Positions 10,386 to 21,866 are shown, numbered from the stretch's first letter. The stretch is DNA of 64,000 bases from Vigna angularis (GCF_016808095.1 NC_068971.1:18774501-18838500); one strand, 5' to 3'. The notes: generated from the sequence alone by a model not told the origin. Numbers and translations are program-made.

Positions 10386-11646
10386 TTCTTGATGATACAA
10401 ACAACACAAGTTCTATGCTTTGATCACAGTTAGAGATTGATGCTACATTGTTAAGAACTATAGTCGTTGATCGTTCAACAATTCTATTACATAACATTGG
10501 TTTGGTTGTTGCTTGATTTATTATTGCCATCATCTTGAACTAGAGAATAACACTTATTGTCGTAGCTACATATCCTTTTGTCATTAGTGGTCATATCAGT
10601 GAGGTGATTTTCCTTATTTAACATTTCAACATCATAGAACTAGCATATCTTTTTGCATTTTAATACTTCCCCGAGATCATTTCAGAAACTTTTTATGAAA
10701 GGATATGGTGGCAACTTGAGCAAAGCATACCTAAAAGCCAACATGCTTGCTGGGAGGCTATGAGCAATATACGCACTATGGCTGGATTTTGTTCTAAAGA
10801 AAAGGTCCTTGGCCTTTATGCTAATGAGCTTCTTTATCCCTCTAAACGCTCACTTAAACAAGGCCAAATAGCTGGCATATTCTATGGCGTTTCCCAGTTC
10901 TTTATTTTCTCATCTTATGGTCTTGCCTTGTGGTAGATGGTTTAACTTTATTCTGTCTTAAGTAGGCTGCTTGTAGGATTAATGTCTTACCAAATGCTGG
11001 CTACATTTGTGCTTAGAGTGTAAACCTTTTGCAAGTATGGATCTACTTTGATGGAAAAGGAGCTTGCAAGCTTTAAATCAATTATGAAGTCATTTATGGT
11101 TTTGATAGTAACAACTCTAGCTATGGGGAGACTTTGGCCCTTACCCCAAACCTTTTGAAAGGGAACCAAATGGTTGCATCAATTTATGAAAACATACTCT
11201 ATGGAAAAGAAGGTGCCTCTGATTCATAAGGGATTGAAGCAGTTAAGCTTGCCAATGCTCATAACTTCATCAGTGGTGTTCCTGAGGGCTACTCCACCAA
11301 AGTAGGTGAATGAGGAGTGCAGCTATCTGGTGGGCAAAGACAAAGGGTAGCCTTTGCAAGAGAAATTCTAAAGAACCCTGAAATCTTGCTTCTTGATGAA
11401 GCCACTAGTGCACTTGATGTGGAGTCAGAGCGTGTGGTACAACAAGCATTAGACAGATTAATGCAGAACAGAACAACAGTTATGGTGGCACAAACGCCAT
11501 CCACCATAAGAAATGCAGACCAAATCTCAATTTTACAAGATGGAAAGATAATTGAGCAAGGGACTTATTCAAGTCTCAAAGAAAATAAAAATGAAGCATA
11601 CTTTAAACTAGTCAACCTTCAACAACAACAACATCATCAATTATAG
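10386..11646 (+). pseudogene. ABCB (MDR/P-glycoprotein) transporter pseudogene, C-terminal half
   Basis: Recognisable pieces of the second half of a plant ABCB exporter, closest by eye to the ABCB2/ABCB10 group. About 10386-10610 encodes DDTNNTSSML and [14 protein letters not shown]; about 10680-10935 encodes [19 protein letters not shown] and GQIAGIFYG (membrane helices). The nucleotide-binding part follows from 11172. The ABC signature LSGGQRQRV and Walker [13 protein letters not shown] are intact at 11317-11646. The segment holding Walker A is deleted (MVAS is joined straight to IYENILYG near 11175-11187). The H-loop histidine is glutamine (VAQTPST instead of the usual VAHRLST). Stops near 10763, 11228 and 11311 and frame changes confirm decay. 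Functional relatives are ATP-driven plasma-membrane exporters; this copy cannot be. Confidence 0.85.
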
Positions 11647-11685
11647 CATAATGGAAGAAGAACATAACAAAAAAACATGGATGTT

Positions 11686-11838
11686 TGTTAGACCATTAAA
11701 GGTTTACGTAAGGAGGAATAAAAAGGGAGGAAGTTAGAAGCGGGTAAGGAGGTTAGTTTGTTATAGTTTGTTAGAAGAGAGAGAATATATATAATAAACA
11801 GAATGGGGGAGAGAGGTATCAAATAATTTTTGCCTTTT
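11686..11838 (+). repeat. 5' LTR fragment of Reina-like chromovirus
   Basis: Nearly identical to the first 150 bases of the LTR at 21302 (both begin TGTTAGACCATTAAAGG). It is preceded by ATGTT (11681-11685), the same five bases that follow the far LTR at 21645-21649, so this marks the left end of one insertion next to the ABCB pseudogene. Truncated where Athila-like sequence begins. Confidence 0.75.
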
Positions 11839-11853
11839 GATAGCATGGGATGA

Positions 11854-11879
11854 GATAACATCTACTGATGGATGCTATC
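11854..11879 (+). other. Hairpin after downstream ORF
   Basis: GATAACATC-TACTGATG-GATGCTATC forms a 9-bp stem with one mismatch around the loop seen in the other cassette hairpins. The minus-strand copy has the same element at 55785-55810, right after the ORF stop. Confidence 0.6.
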
Positions 11880-12248
11880 ACCTCTAGAGCAGGATTTTTT
11901 CTATCTTTTGTTTTGTATTGTTGAACTTATTTGCTTCTGTTATTAGAATAGGTTGTGATGTACTCAGTTTGAAACTTTATTTGCTATGATGGTTTGCTTG
12001 TGATTTATGCATGATGAGTATTACTTGATGATGCTTGGATATACAAGTGGTTGTTCGCAAGCTATGTGAACAGATGCATGATGTTGTGATTGTGATTATG
12101 ATGCTAAGCAGGATATGTATGTGGAATGATTGGATGAGCGTTTGTGTGAGGTTTTTGAACTCCAGAGTTTGTGTGATTGAATGTTATTACATTGAAAGCA
12201 TGAATACTTTGCCCAGATTTCTATGATTGAATCACTTACTTGTATGTG

Positions 12249-12793
12249 TCATATGATCAAGGCCATTTGTTGGTAACCCTTTTTAGCCAAATGCATGATT
12301 TTAGCCCAATAAAAGAGAGCACAGTGTTCTATCCTTTGAACCCTTAGCCTTGAACATGATAGAAAACCCTCTTTGAAAAGCTTTACCTTGAGTTGAGTTG
12401 AAGATATTTTGTGGTATTGATAAATGTTCAAGTTTGGGGTTGTTGGGATGTTTAGAAAGGGAAAATAAAAGGCCTTGAGCTAATCATGTGAAAAGCAAAA
12501 TAAAAAGGAAAGAAAAGAAAGAAAAAGAAAGGCTCAATGCAAAAGAAAGTTGGGAAGAAGGAAGAATGGTTGTATTTAGATGATTCACTTAACTCGAGGA
12601 TTTTGTGATCCAGAAAAACCAATTTTCTTGTTAGCCCAGCCACATTATAAGCCATAGAAAAGCTCTTGTGATGATACTTGCTTGTGAATGTGTTTGATTG
12701 TGGTGAAATGAAAGGCAAAGTTGATTCATGTGACATTGTGATAGTAGAGTGAATGAGTGACCTCTTATGCACTTGTGTGTTTGAGTGAAACAC
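12249..12793 (-). other. Antisense frames conserved between two Athila-like copies
   Basis: Two minus-strand frames (12249-12431, 12452-12793) run antisense to the element. The first 46 residues after an internal methionine of the longer one (from MAYNVAGLTRKLVF to the phenylalanine run) match the frame at 54982-55176 at most positions. The shorter matches 55197-55469 at its start (MNIYQYH). Antisense ORFs between pol and the 3' LTR are known in some plant Ty3/gypsy lineages. Similar frames can also arise simply from nucleotide similarity, so coding status is open. Confidence 0.3.
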
Positions 12794-13081
12794 TTTATCT
12801 AGTGAGGAAAGATTCCATGATTACATCTTTGCTTGGTTAATTGATAATTCATAAGCATAGCATCTGTTGAATATTCTATGATTATCTGAGCACCATAATG
12901 AGCTTAATTGAATTAAGGCATGTATTCATCTTGACTGATATTCTTTATGATAAGCTGATTTGAGCAATTACTTCTCTTAAGAGAAAAGGTTTTGAATGTG
13001 TTGAATCATTGCATTGATTGGTTGAAAGCTAAGTTACATCTTGTTTGCTTGAGGACAAGCAAAATTCTAAGTTCGGGGTTG

Positions 13082-14267
13082 TGATAACGGTTGAAAAACT
13101 ATTATTTTTATACTTCATTTTGATAATCAATCAACCCTTTTTAACTTAGAAACTTGTTTTAACTCATGTTTTTGCTTTAGTTTTGTGAATAAGAGAGTTG
13201 AAAGTGAATTTAATGGTTTTGTGCTAGATTCCTTTGATTTTGTAGGTTATTGGAATGATTTGAAAGAAGAGTTAGAGTACCGAATGGTTGGAATGCAGAA
13301 AAGTCAACCAGAAACCAGAAAAGTCAACCAGTCAACCAGAATGCAGAAAAGTCAACCAGAGTGCCGAAAAAGTTGCGCTAAGCGGCATTTTAATGGGCCT
13401 TGGGCCACTTTTCTGTAATTTTTAGAAAGCTATATAAGGTTTTAGTCGACTTAGGTTAGACATCTTTGGTTGGAACGAAGCAGAAACACACTCTTTCACC
13501 CGTTAGAGGAGGATTTTGGATGCTACATCTCCTTTCTCACTTTTCTAGGGTTTATTCTTTCACTCTTCCATTTGTTGTTGGGGAATCAATGTAGTCCTTT
13601 AGAAACTCTCATGTATTGAATTTTTTCTTCAAGATCTTTTATAAGATACATGCTTTCTTTCATTAATTGTTAGGGTTTTTCCTCTTTGCTCAAAGCATGC
13701 ATTGTTTAACTCATTCGTTGTCATGATTATTGGTTTTGTCGATATGGACACATACAGGGAAATCTAGATCTGGGGAATCTCTCCCAACAGTAGTATAAAC
13801 CTAGACATAGGAGTATGATGGTTGGTTGCCTTAAGCTTCTATTCACTATCATGCATGATTAGTTGCTAAGGAGACAAGACATTGTAAACTAGTGATTATG
13901 ATTAGGCTTTCTTCGCCGAGACATCGGGCTTAAGGTAATTTAGATAGTGGCATTAACATTAATGAAAAGAAAGAAGAATTCAAGAATACATGAGAGTGGA
14001 TAAGGATGAAATTGATAAACCCCAACAACATAATCATCAATATATTTCAATTCACGTGTTTTGTTTCTTCTTACCATTGATCAATTCATGCATACATATT
14101 TACTTTTGAGTATTTGCATTTAAATCTTAATCAATCGATTTTACAAGTCTTAGCTAATCAACAAACCACACAACTGTCTTGGCCGTGAGTCCTTTGGGAG
14201 AACGATACTTGGTCTTACCAGGTTTATTACTTGATACGATTCGGTTACACTTGCCGAGGGATTAACA
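13082..14267 (+). repeat. Athila-like 3' LTR
   Basis: Follows a polypurine tract, starts TGATAACGGTTGAAAAACTA and ends GGGATTAACA, 1,186 bp, TG...CA. Contains four GTCAACCAG (W-box) units at 13303-13360 and a TATA-like TATATAAGG at 13421. It is followed at once by mid-gag sequence of another copy, so this element's right end probably marks an insertion into that gag. Confidence 0.8.
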
Positions 14268-16287
14268 GTCTACAACAATTTATTCAGGTGACTATCTCCA
14301 ACCATAAAAATTTAGAAGTTGGAAGCTATGCCTGACAAATATTGAGGTTAACCCTAAGGAAGAGTGTAAAGCTATTGTAAGGGCAGATGATGAGAGGGTG
14401 GAAGAGAAAAAAGAGAGTGTTGAGTTAGATAAAAGAGAAGAAAAAGAAGAGAAAATAGGTGAGGTTGAGAGAAAAGAGAAAGAAAAGAAGAGGGGAGAGA
14501 AAAAGATTGAGAAAAATGATAAAATTCTTCCTTACCCTAAGGGGAGTGAAAAGATTGAAAAAGAGAGACAATATGGGCGCTTTAAAGATATCTTCAGGCA
14601 ATTGGAGATTACTATACCTTTGAATGAAGCACTACAACAAATTCCAGCTTATGCAAAGCACATGAAGCAAGTCTCCACAAAGAAGAGATATCTAGATGAA
14701 AAGGGAGATTGCAGTGTTATTGAGAAGAAGCCACTTCCTCCAAAAGCGAAAGATCCCGGAAGTTTTACTATTCCTTGTGTCATTGGGAAGGAGAATATAA
14801 GGAAAGTCCTAATTGATTTAGGGTCAACCATTAATTTGATGCCTTTATCTATGCTCAAAAGGATTGGTGATCTTGAAGTCAAACCAACAAAGGTGACTTT
14901 GCTAATGGCGGATGGATCTTCAAAGAAACCCTATGGTGTGGCGGAAGATGTGGTGGTTTGCATAGACAAACTAAAATTCCTGGTAGGCTTTGTGGTGATG
15001 GAGATGAAGGAGGATGAGAAGGTCCCAATCATTCTTGGAAGACTGTTTATGAAAACAGCAAAGGTAATCATCAATGTGGATGATGGGATGATAGTGCTTC
15101 AAGACCGAGGAGAGATGATGGCAACCCCTTTAGCGACTTTCCATCCAAAGAAGTACCAACTTCACTCTAAGACCAAGAAAGGAAAGTTGAATAAGGACTT
15201 AATCTTTTTCTTTCTAAGTCTTAGCATGCTCTTCTTTAACTAAATATCTTTACCTTGTTTTGTAGGACAATAAAGTTTGGAAGGATCATAGGAAGTTATC
15301 AAGCAAAGAGGAAACAAAGGAAGCAAGTAAGAATGTATGTTGCAGCCAGCCGTGAAGCATGTTTTCCACATTTTCCATGTGCAACCCATCCAACCGTGTT
15401 TCTTCTTTCCTTTGAAGCACAATTCTCATGTGGAACACAAGCCAACGTGAAGTTCTTCTACTTGCACATGTTTTCAACAATTAACACATGAAACACACGA
15501 CCACCTTTGGGAACCAGCTCCTGCACATTTCACTTTGCTTCATGCACGTTGTAATTTCCAGCTTTCCTTGCACACTCTCAAGCTTCTCGTCATCTATAAA
15601 AGAGAGCTTGATACATTGTAAAAGGTAACTTGAGTATAATAGTGAAATGCTGCTGAAATCCAGCCACTTCTCTCGAGTTCACCACTTGTGCCTCTTTAGC
15701 ACGTTTTCCTCCAACTTCCTTCCCTCTTGGAAGGCTTTCTAAGGTTGTGAGGCTTCAAACACACACCAAACACGCACCGAACCTTCCATCGAACACCTGG
15801 TGTGCACCTCCGTTTTCTTTCATCATCTCATTCCGCTGCGTCACTTTGAGTCATGGAGCTGCTTGAGCTTGAAGCTTGGAGACGCTTCCATCAAGAGAAG
15901 GTGATCTTTAATGTCTTCAAAGTGGAGCATCAGATTCAAGAGAAGGAGGGTAGTCATAAAGCTGCATGTAAGGATGCACCCTTGACTAGTTTAAAAGCTG
16001 CAAATCCAGTCTTCAAAGGTAAAAATTGTTTCTTGTCACAAGTTAGGGAAGAAGAAAAAGATGGAAAAGGAAGGAAGGTTCATGATGACTTGATGGAGGC
16101 ACAACTCAAACTTGGTACACTAGTAAGATTCAAGAACAAGTTATGGGTTGTGAAAGACTATAAAGAGAATGGAGTGATAGAGATTGAAGCTCCATATTCA
16201 AGGAGAGTCAAAAAGGTGGACCGGAAGCAGTTGATGAGTTGGTGTAATGAAAGAAAGAGGAACACCAACATTGAAGATGGAACTTGA
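14268..16287 (+). pseudogene. Athila-like gag C-terminus and protease, no RT or integrase
   Basis: Begins inside gag, passes the Glu/Lys-rich linker (14398-14550), then a retroviral-type aspartic protease region: PGSFTIPCVIG, active-site-like DLGSTIN, the MADGSSK flap-like segment and ILGRLFMKTA. The Thr of the classical DTG is Leu, as in other Athila proteases I know. The frame is then split by a solo LTR (15116-15893). It resumes as a tail from 15894 with KNKLWVVKDYKE and RKQLMSW and stops at 16287. The tail is also present at 33270 and 63251, so the absence of reverse transcriptase, RNase H and integrase is a family trait. The protease would cut Gag. Confidence 0.8.
15116..15893. mobile_element. 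Solo LTR, 778 bp, in the protease-tail frame
   Basis: Begins TGATGGCAAC and ends GCTTCCATCA, with perfect 6-bp inverted ends (TGATGG/CCATCA). AGAGA flanks it on both sides (15111-15115, 15894-15898). A TATA-like CTATAAAAG lies at 15594. Removing the insertion and one AGAGA restores the alignment with the copy at 32880-32930. The family is not identified. Frames such as the one starting ATGGAGCTGCTTGAG just before the right end are chance fusions with gag. Confidence 0.82.
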
Positions 16288-16294
16288 GCTTTAT

Positions 16295-16613
16295 TGGGTC
16301 AATCTAATGACGTTAAAAGAGCGCTTATTGAGAGGCACCCCAGTGATTTGAGAACATTAATTTCCTTAATTTTGTTATTTTGGTGATGTAATTTTATAAA
16401 CTTTGGGACATTGATTTATGTTCTTTTGAGATTTCATGGTATAGCATCTGCTGATGGATGTTATGTGGTTGAGTATCTACTAAAGGATACTAGGCTAGCA
16501 GGCACCTACTGATGGGTGTTAGTAAGAAAGATTTGCACTTACTGAAGGGTGCTAGAGGATTTTGGGTCAGGCTCGTGACGTTAAACAAGCGCTACCTGGG
16601 AGGCAATCAAGTT
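16295..16613 (+). other. Athila cassette: motif A, four hairpins, motif B
   Basis: Motif A (16295-16350, core TGACGTTAAAAGAGCGCT then GAGGCACCC) begins just after the stop codon. Hairpins follow at 16442-16463 (stem TAGCATC/GATGTTA), 16472-16491 (AGTATC/GATACT), 16501-16520 (GGCACC/GGTGTT) and 16535-16552 (GCAC/GTGC). Their loops are variants of TACTGA. Motif B (16564-16613, core TGACGTTAAACAAGCGCT) closes the cassette. The whole order recurs reversed at 62941-63244. No ORF covers it. Confidence 0.7.
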
Positions 16614-17467
16614 GATTGACTTTATTTTTGTTTCTGTGTTTTGATTTTGCTCTAGTTTCATTTTAGGGATTGAATGTATGCATGGGGTGAGTGAGAGGCA
16701 TTGGTATAGGACACCTAAGGCAAGCTAGGAAGAAGGAGAGTTGGTGCCGCAAATGCCGCTCAGTAGTAGTTACCGCTTAGCACGATTGTTGCAGATTTGG
16801 GTGGATTGTTTTGTTTTAATTGGGCTCAGCGGGATTAGGCCCATTAGGCTTTTTATACCCTAAGGCGCGACTTTGCTTCCACTTTCAGATCTCCCTCTTC
16901 CCACACACTCTCAAGCACTCTCCAAAGAGTTCTATTCACTTTTCCCTTCTTCCCCTTTACAAAATCTATTTTCAAACACTTTTGCACCAAGTTTCCACTC
17001 AAGTTTGGGGTTTGGTGAGAGCATTGCTGTTGGGGGCTAATTTCTTCACTTTCTTAGAGCATTTTTCACTCATCTAGCATCTCCAGCCAAGTAAGTACAA
17101 GCATTTTACATTCTAGGGTTTTTGAAAGCATGAATTGATATAAACATGGTTGTCTAAGCATGATTCTTTAGGGATTTTGATTTTTATGCATGATTAGATG
17201 AATTAATTGCTGTTTGAACTGATTAAAATGCTTGATTTGGATTTGGAACTAGGAAGATTGAATATGGGTTGACATTAGAACTTGTTTTGGGCATTTTTAA
17301 AAAATCTGCAGAATCGCCGCTCAGTAGAAATTTCCCCTGAGCGCGATGCTTGCAGAATGGTTTTTAAGCTTGTTTTGGCTGCTAGCTTGATGTACAGGTT
17401 GCGCTGAGGGGCTCTGTTTGCCCTTAGCGATGATAGGAATGATCTTAGGGTGTTGTTTGTGGTTTAT
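16614..17467 (+). other. Leader upstream of the (deleted) downstream ORF
   Basis: Non-coding. It matches 62009-62940 reversed, which precedes a real downstream ORF. Here the ORF is missing and an LTR begins directly at 17468. TTTTTATACCC (16850) followed by CT-rich sequence looks promoter-like. Confidence 0.5.
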
Positions 17468-18758
17468 TGATAACAGTTGAAAAATCGTTATTTTTATACT
17501 TACTTTTGAAATTAAAATCAACCCTTTTTGACTTAGAAACTTGCTTTAACTCATGTTTTTGCTTTAGTTTTGTGAATAAGAGAGTTGAAGGTGAATTTAA
17601 TAGTTTTGTGCTAGATTCCCTTGATTTTGTAGCCTATTGGAATGATTTGAAAGAAGAGTTAAAGTACCGAATGGTTGGAATGGAGAAAAGTCAACCAGAA
17701 TGGAGAAAAGTCAACCAGTCAACCAGAGTGCAGAAAAAGTTACACTGAGCGGAAATTGGCACTGAGCGCCAGTTTTGAAGTGCCGTAGTCACAGCTGAGG
17801 GCTAAAAATGCAGCTGAGCTTCACTCTGAAGAACCGCACTTACCGCTGAGCGCCATTTAATTGGGCTTGGGCCTATTTTCTGTAGTTTTTAATAGATTAT
17901 ATAAGGTTTTAGTCGACCTAGGGTTGATATCTTTGGACAGAACGAGGCAAAATCACACTTTCTTCACCCCTTGAAGGAGGATTTTGGATGCTCAAGCTCT
18001 ATTCTTCAACTTCTAGGGTTCTATCTTTCATTCTTTCATTATTTTTCATCTAGTTGCACCATGTCTATGGTGAACTAAACCTTCATTGTTGTTGGGGAAC
18101 CGATGTAATCCTTTGAAACTCTCGTGTATTGAATTGGTTCTTTAATCTATATGCTTTCTTTCATTAATTGTAAGGGTTTTTCTTCTATACTCTATGCATG
18201 CTTTGTTTAACTCATTCAATTGCATGATCATTGATGTTATTTGTATGGACATAAATAAGTAAATCTAGAACTGAAGAAATTCACCCAATAGTAATATTGC
18301 CTAGACATAGGAATAGGAGGATTGGTTGTCTTTAAGCTTCTGTGCGAATGTAATGCATGAATAATTGCTAGGAAGACAAGACATTGTAAACTAGTGATTA
18401 GGAGTAGGCTTTCTTCACCGAGACATCGGGTTTAAGGTAATTTAGAAAGTAACATTAACATTAATGAAGAAAGATGAATTCTTGAATACATGAGAGTGGA
18501 TAGGAGGAATTGGTAAACCCGAACAACATAATCATCCATATTTTACATCAACCGTTTTTGCATCTTTCAAGTCCATTGATAAAAACTTTGCATTCATGTT
18601 TATTTTTCATAGTTCAACAACAATATTTTCGGTTACAAGTCTAAGATAATCAATAAATCACATAATTGTTTACGCCGTGAGTCCTTTGGGAAACGATACT
18701 TGGTCTTACCATTTTATTATTACTTGATACGATTCGGTATATTTGCCGAGGGTTAACA
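17468..18758 (+). repeat. Athila-like LTR
   Basis: Starts TGATAACAGTTGAAAAATCG and ends GGGTTAACA, 1,291 bp. U3 has three GTCAACCAG units (17690-17725), CTGAGCG(C/G) motifs and TATATAAGG at 17899. No matching duplications flank it, so it is likely joined by recombination and not a clean solo LTR. Confidence 0.75.
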
Positions 18759-19139
18759 CTCAAGCGTGAAACAGTGGTTGCACATCTAAATTGGCGCTCA
18801 GCGGTGGCGCTCGAGGTGAATCAATGGTTGCACCACTAAATTGGCGCTCAACGCCCCAAAATGAGGCTCAACGCCCCAAAATGAGGCTCAACGCTATCTA
18901 CGATTCTTCTATATGCTAATTTTCCTGCCTTTCCCGACTCCAACTCCTTGCTACTTCAACTTCTTCATCCAATTCATCTTAATCCCTGTCAAAACAATGG
19001 AAACCAAGCATAAAACCAATATTACCATCTTCAACTCTCTTATTCTCACAACTTAAGCAACAACATGATTTCAACCTAGTTTCTAAGTCAAAAAGGGTGT
19101 TTTTAATGTTAAAATTAAGTATAAAAATAATGGTATTTC
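18759..19139 (-). repeat. Inverted Athila-like LTR fragment
   Basis: Reverse complement of the U3 end of the same LTR family. It reads on the minus strand from a TGAAATACCATTATTTTTATAC start at about 19139 into GCGCTGAGCG motifs. It forms an inverted pair with the LTR ending at 18758. Confidence 0.6.
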
Positions 19140-21280
19140 AAATATGAATTGGGCAAAAGACAGGTGAGATATTTGGGGCATAAGATATCGGCAGCAGGGG
19201 TTGAGATGGATAGGGATAAGATTGCAGCTCTGTTGGATTGGCCAGAACCCAAGAATATCAAGGAGCTACGAGTTTTCTTGGGTTTGACTGGTATTATAGA
19301 AGGTTTATCCATGATTATGGGAAGATGGCAAGACCCCTCACTGAGTTGTTGAAGAAGGGGATGTTTAAGTGGTCTGTAGCGGGATCCGAGGCCATGAAGA
19401 GACTTAAAGAGGCGGTGACAACAGCCCAATACTAGTTCTGCCTGATTTTGATCAAACATTCAGTGTAGAGTGTGATGCATCGGGTAATGGAGTGGGAGCA
19501 GTGCTGTCACAGAAAAATAAACCCATAGCCTTCTTTATTAAGGCTTTATCGAAATCATCATTAACCAAATCGATCTATGAAAAGGAGTTAATGGCTTTGG
19601 TGCTTGCTATACAACATTGGAGGCCATACTTATTGGGGAAGAAATTTGTGGTTTTTACTGATCAAAAGAGCCTAAGACACTTACTGGAACAACAGATAAC
19701 TACCCAAAGCTAGCAAAATTGGCTAGCTAAGCTCCTTGGGTATGAGTTTGAGATAAAATATAGGAAGAGGGCATCCAATTCTGTAGCAGATGGACTTTCA
19801 AGAAAAGGAGTAGAGTGGGAGGAAGGAGAAAAGATGTTAGGGATGATATCCAGACCATATTGGTCTGATTTTCAAGAGATTATGGAAGAGGTTGAGAAGG
19901 ATGAAAACCTCAAGAAGGTGTTGGCAGATATAAGAACCGATCCAGATTCCCATCCTACATACACGTTGGAGCATGGCAGATTACACTACAAAGGGAGGCT
20001 AGTTTTGTCTGCACACTCGATTTGGATACCAAAGGTTTTGGCTGAATTTCACAATGGTGTAATAGGAGGACATTCGGGGGTTTACCGAACTTACCGAAGA
20101 GTGGCATAATCTTTGCACTGGGTGGGGATGAAAAAGACAATTACAGATTTTGTGGCTGCATGCCTAGAATGTCAACAATACAAATACCTAACAGCATCTC
20201 CCCAAGGACTTTTACACCCCCTACCTATCCCACAAGCAATATGGGAGGAGATTAGTATATATTTTGTAGTGAGACTACCCAAGTCTCAAGGATTTGATAC
20301 TATATTAGTGGTGGTGGACAGACTTAGCAAGTATGGGCACTTTATTCCAATTAAACACCCTTATACAGCCCAATCCATAGCGGAAGTGTTTGGAAGGAAG
20401 TGATTAGACTTCATGGGATACCTATGACAATTGTTAGTGTCAAAGGTTCCATCTTTATGAGTGTCTTTTGGAAGGAGATCTTTCGTTTACGGGATGAGCA
20501 CTACGTATCACCTAGAGACGGATGGGCATATGGAAGTGTTGAACAGGGTGCTAGGAACTTATTTGCGCTATTTTAGATCCGAATAGCCCAAGAGTTGGAG
20601 TTTGGTGTTGCCTTAGGCTGAGTATTGGTATAACACTACTTAACAAGGCGCATCCAAATGGACACCCTTTGAAACTGTACATGGAAGACCTCCTCCCACA
20701 ATGACACGTTACATACCGGGAGAAACTTTAGTGGATGTAGTCGCCCAGGATTTACAAACTCGTGATGAGGCATTGAAGCAATTGAAATATCATTTGGCAC
20801 GTGCTCAAGATCAGATGACCCATTATGCCAATAAGAAGAGGGTGGCGACCAAGATTAAGGAAGGCAATTTGGTATTCCTTAAAATCAGACCTCTTAGACA
20901 AACATTTATGCCCACAAAACTGCATCCTAAGCTTTCAGCAAGGTATTATGGCCATTTTTGGTGGAAAAACAAATCGGACCAGTTGCTTTTTGGTTGCATT
21001 TACCAGAAACTTCAAGAATACACCCTGTATTCCATGTTTCTCAATTGAAGCTAGCTGTAGGAGACCATTAGGTGGAGGAAGCTTTACCAACTGAATTGCA
21101 GGAGGACAAACATATGTACATCCCTTTGAAGGTGCTACAACGCAGGAACCAACAGCAACACGGGAAGGACATACCCCAAGTTTTAATACAATGGTAAGAG
21201 GATGATTTGGAAGCGGCTACTTGGGAGGAGGAGCACTATATCCGCCAACAGTTCCCTAATTTCAACCTTGAGGACAAGGT
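19140..21280 (+). pseudogene. Reina-like chromovirus pol (RT thumb, RNase H, integrase, chromodomain)
   Basis: Decayed Ty3/gypsy pol. In order: end of reverse transcriptase and connection (about 19150-19470: YLGHKISAAGV, FKWSVAGSEA); RNase H with its acidic residues (CDASGNGVGAVLS near 19470, YEKEL, FTDQKSL, ADGLSR near 19790); integrase zinc-binding HHCC (GGHSGVYRTYRR, then CLECQQYK at 20161); and the catalytic core beginning VVVDRLSKYGHF. The second catalytic Asp is lost (VSVKGSIF where VSDRDSIF is usual). After a frameshift near 20400 come TRDEALKQLKYHLARAQ and a chromodomain-like end (VLIQW...ATWEE...QFPNFNLEDKV, about 21170-21280). Stops at 19711 and 20107 and several frame breaks disable it. 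The chromodomain plus a 343-bp LTR suggests the Reina clade. Confidence 0.85.
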
Positions 21281-21301
21281 TGATGTTGGGGAGGAGGGTA
21301 A

Positions 21302-21644
21302 TGTTAGACCATTAAAGGTTTATACATAAGGAGGAATAAGAAGGGAGGAAGTTAGAAGCGGGTAAGGAGGTTAGTTTGTTATAGTTTGTTAGAAGAGAGA
21401 GAATATATATAATAAACAAAATGGGGGGACAGAGGTGTCAAATAATTTTTGACTTTTAGGTAGAGACTAGATCGTTTTCCAGTGGAGGAAGGGATGCTTC
21501 CTTGGGGGAATACTTGTAATTCTGTTTTCCATACTTTACAGAATTAATAACATTCATATTCATACATTTTCCTTCTTTTGTGATCTTTGTAGGAGAGATT
21601 TCCTTGGGGAATGGCTCAACGTGGTCTCCAACTTGGAGGACTCA
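21302..21644 (+). repeat. 3' LTR of Reina-like chromovirus
   Basis: Begins TGTTAGACC immediately after the purine tract GGGGAGGAGGG and ends GAGGACTCA. ATGTT follows (21645-21649) and matches the five bases before the 5' LTR fragment at 11686. Length 343 bp. Confidence 0.7.
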
Positions 21645-21649
21645 ATGTT

Positions 21650-21786
21650 ATTGCTGCATTTACCCAACAAACATGGGGTTAAAGTAAGAAATTAATTTCT
21701 ATAAGTCATGAAACAGGATTATATCAATTTAATATCTCAGTTGTAAATAGTCTGATACAATAATTAAACCATAAAAAATTTATACT

Positions 21787-21866
<80 letters not shown>

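Larger units (their letters stand above)
11839..13081 (+). other. Athila-like 3' internal region with polypurine tract
   Basis: Sequence after the downstream ORF of an Athila-like element. It begins at the last codons of that ORF, continues with a hairpin (11854-11879) and a long low-coding region, and ends with GCTTGAGGACAAGCAAAATT and a purine tract AAGTTCGGGGTTG directly before the LTR at 13082. That is the usual polypurine-tract layout of this lineage. The reverse-orientation counterpart is 54586-55821. Two frames on the minus strand are described separately. Confidence 0.65.

Noticed and set aside
15853..16287. Independent 144-residue gene starting MELLELEAWRRF
   Set aside because: The start lies in the solo LTR (15116-15893); the rest is the protease tail of the Athila-like element.
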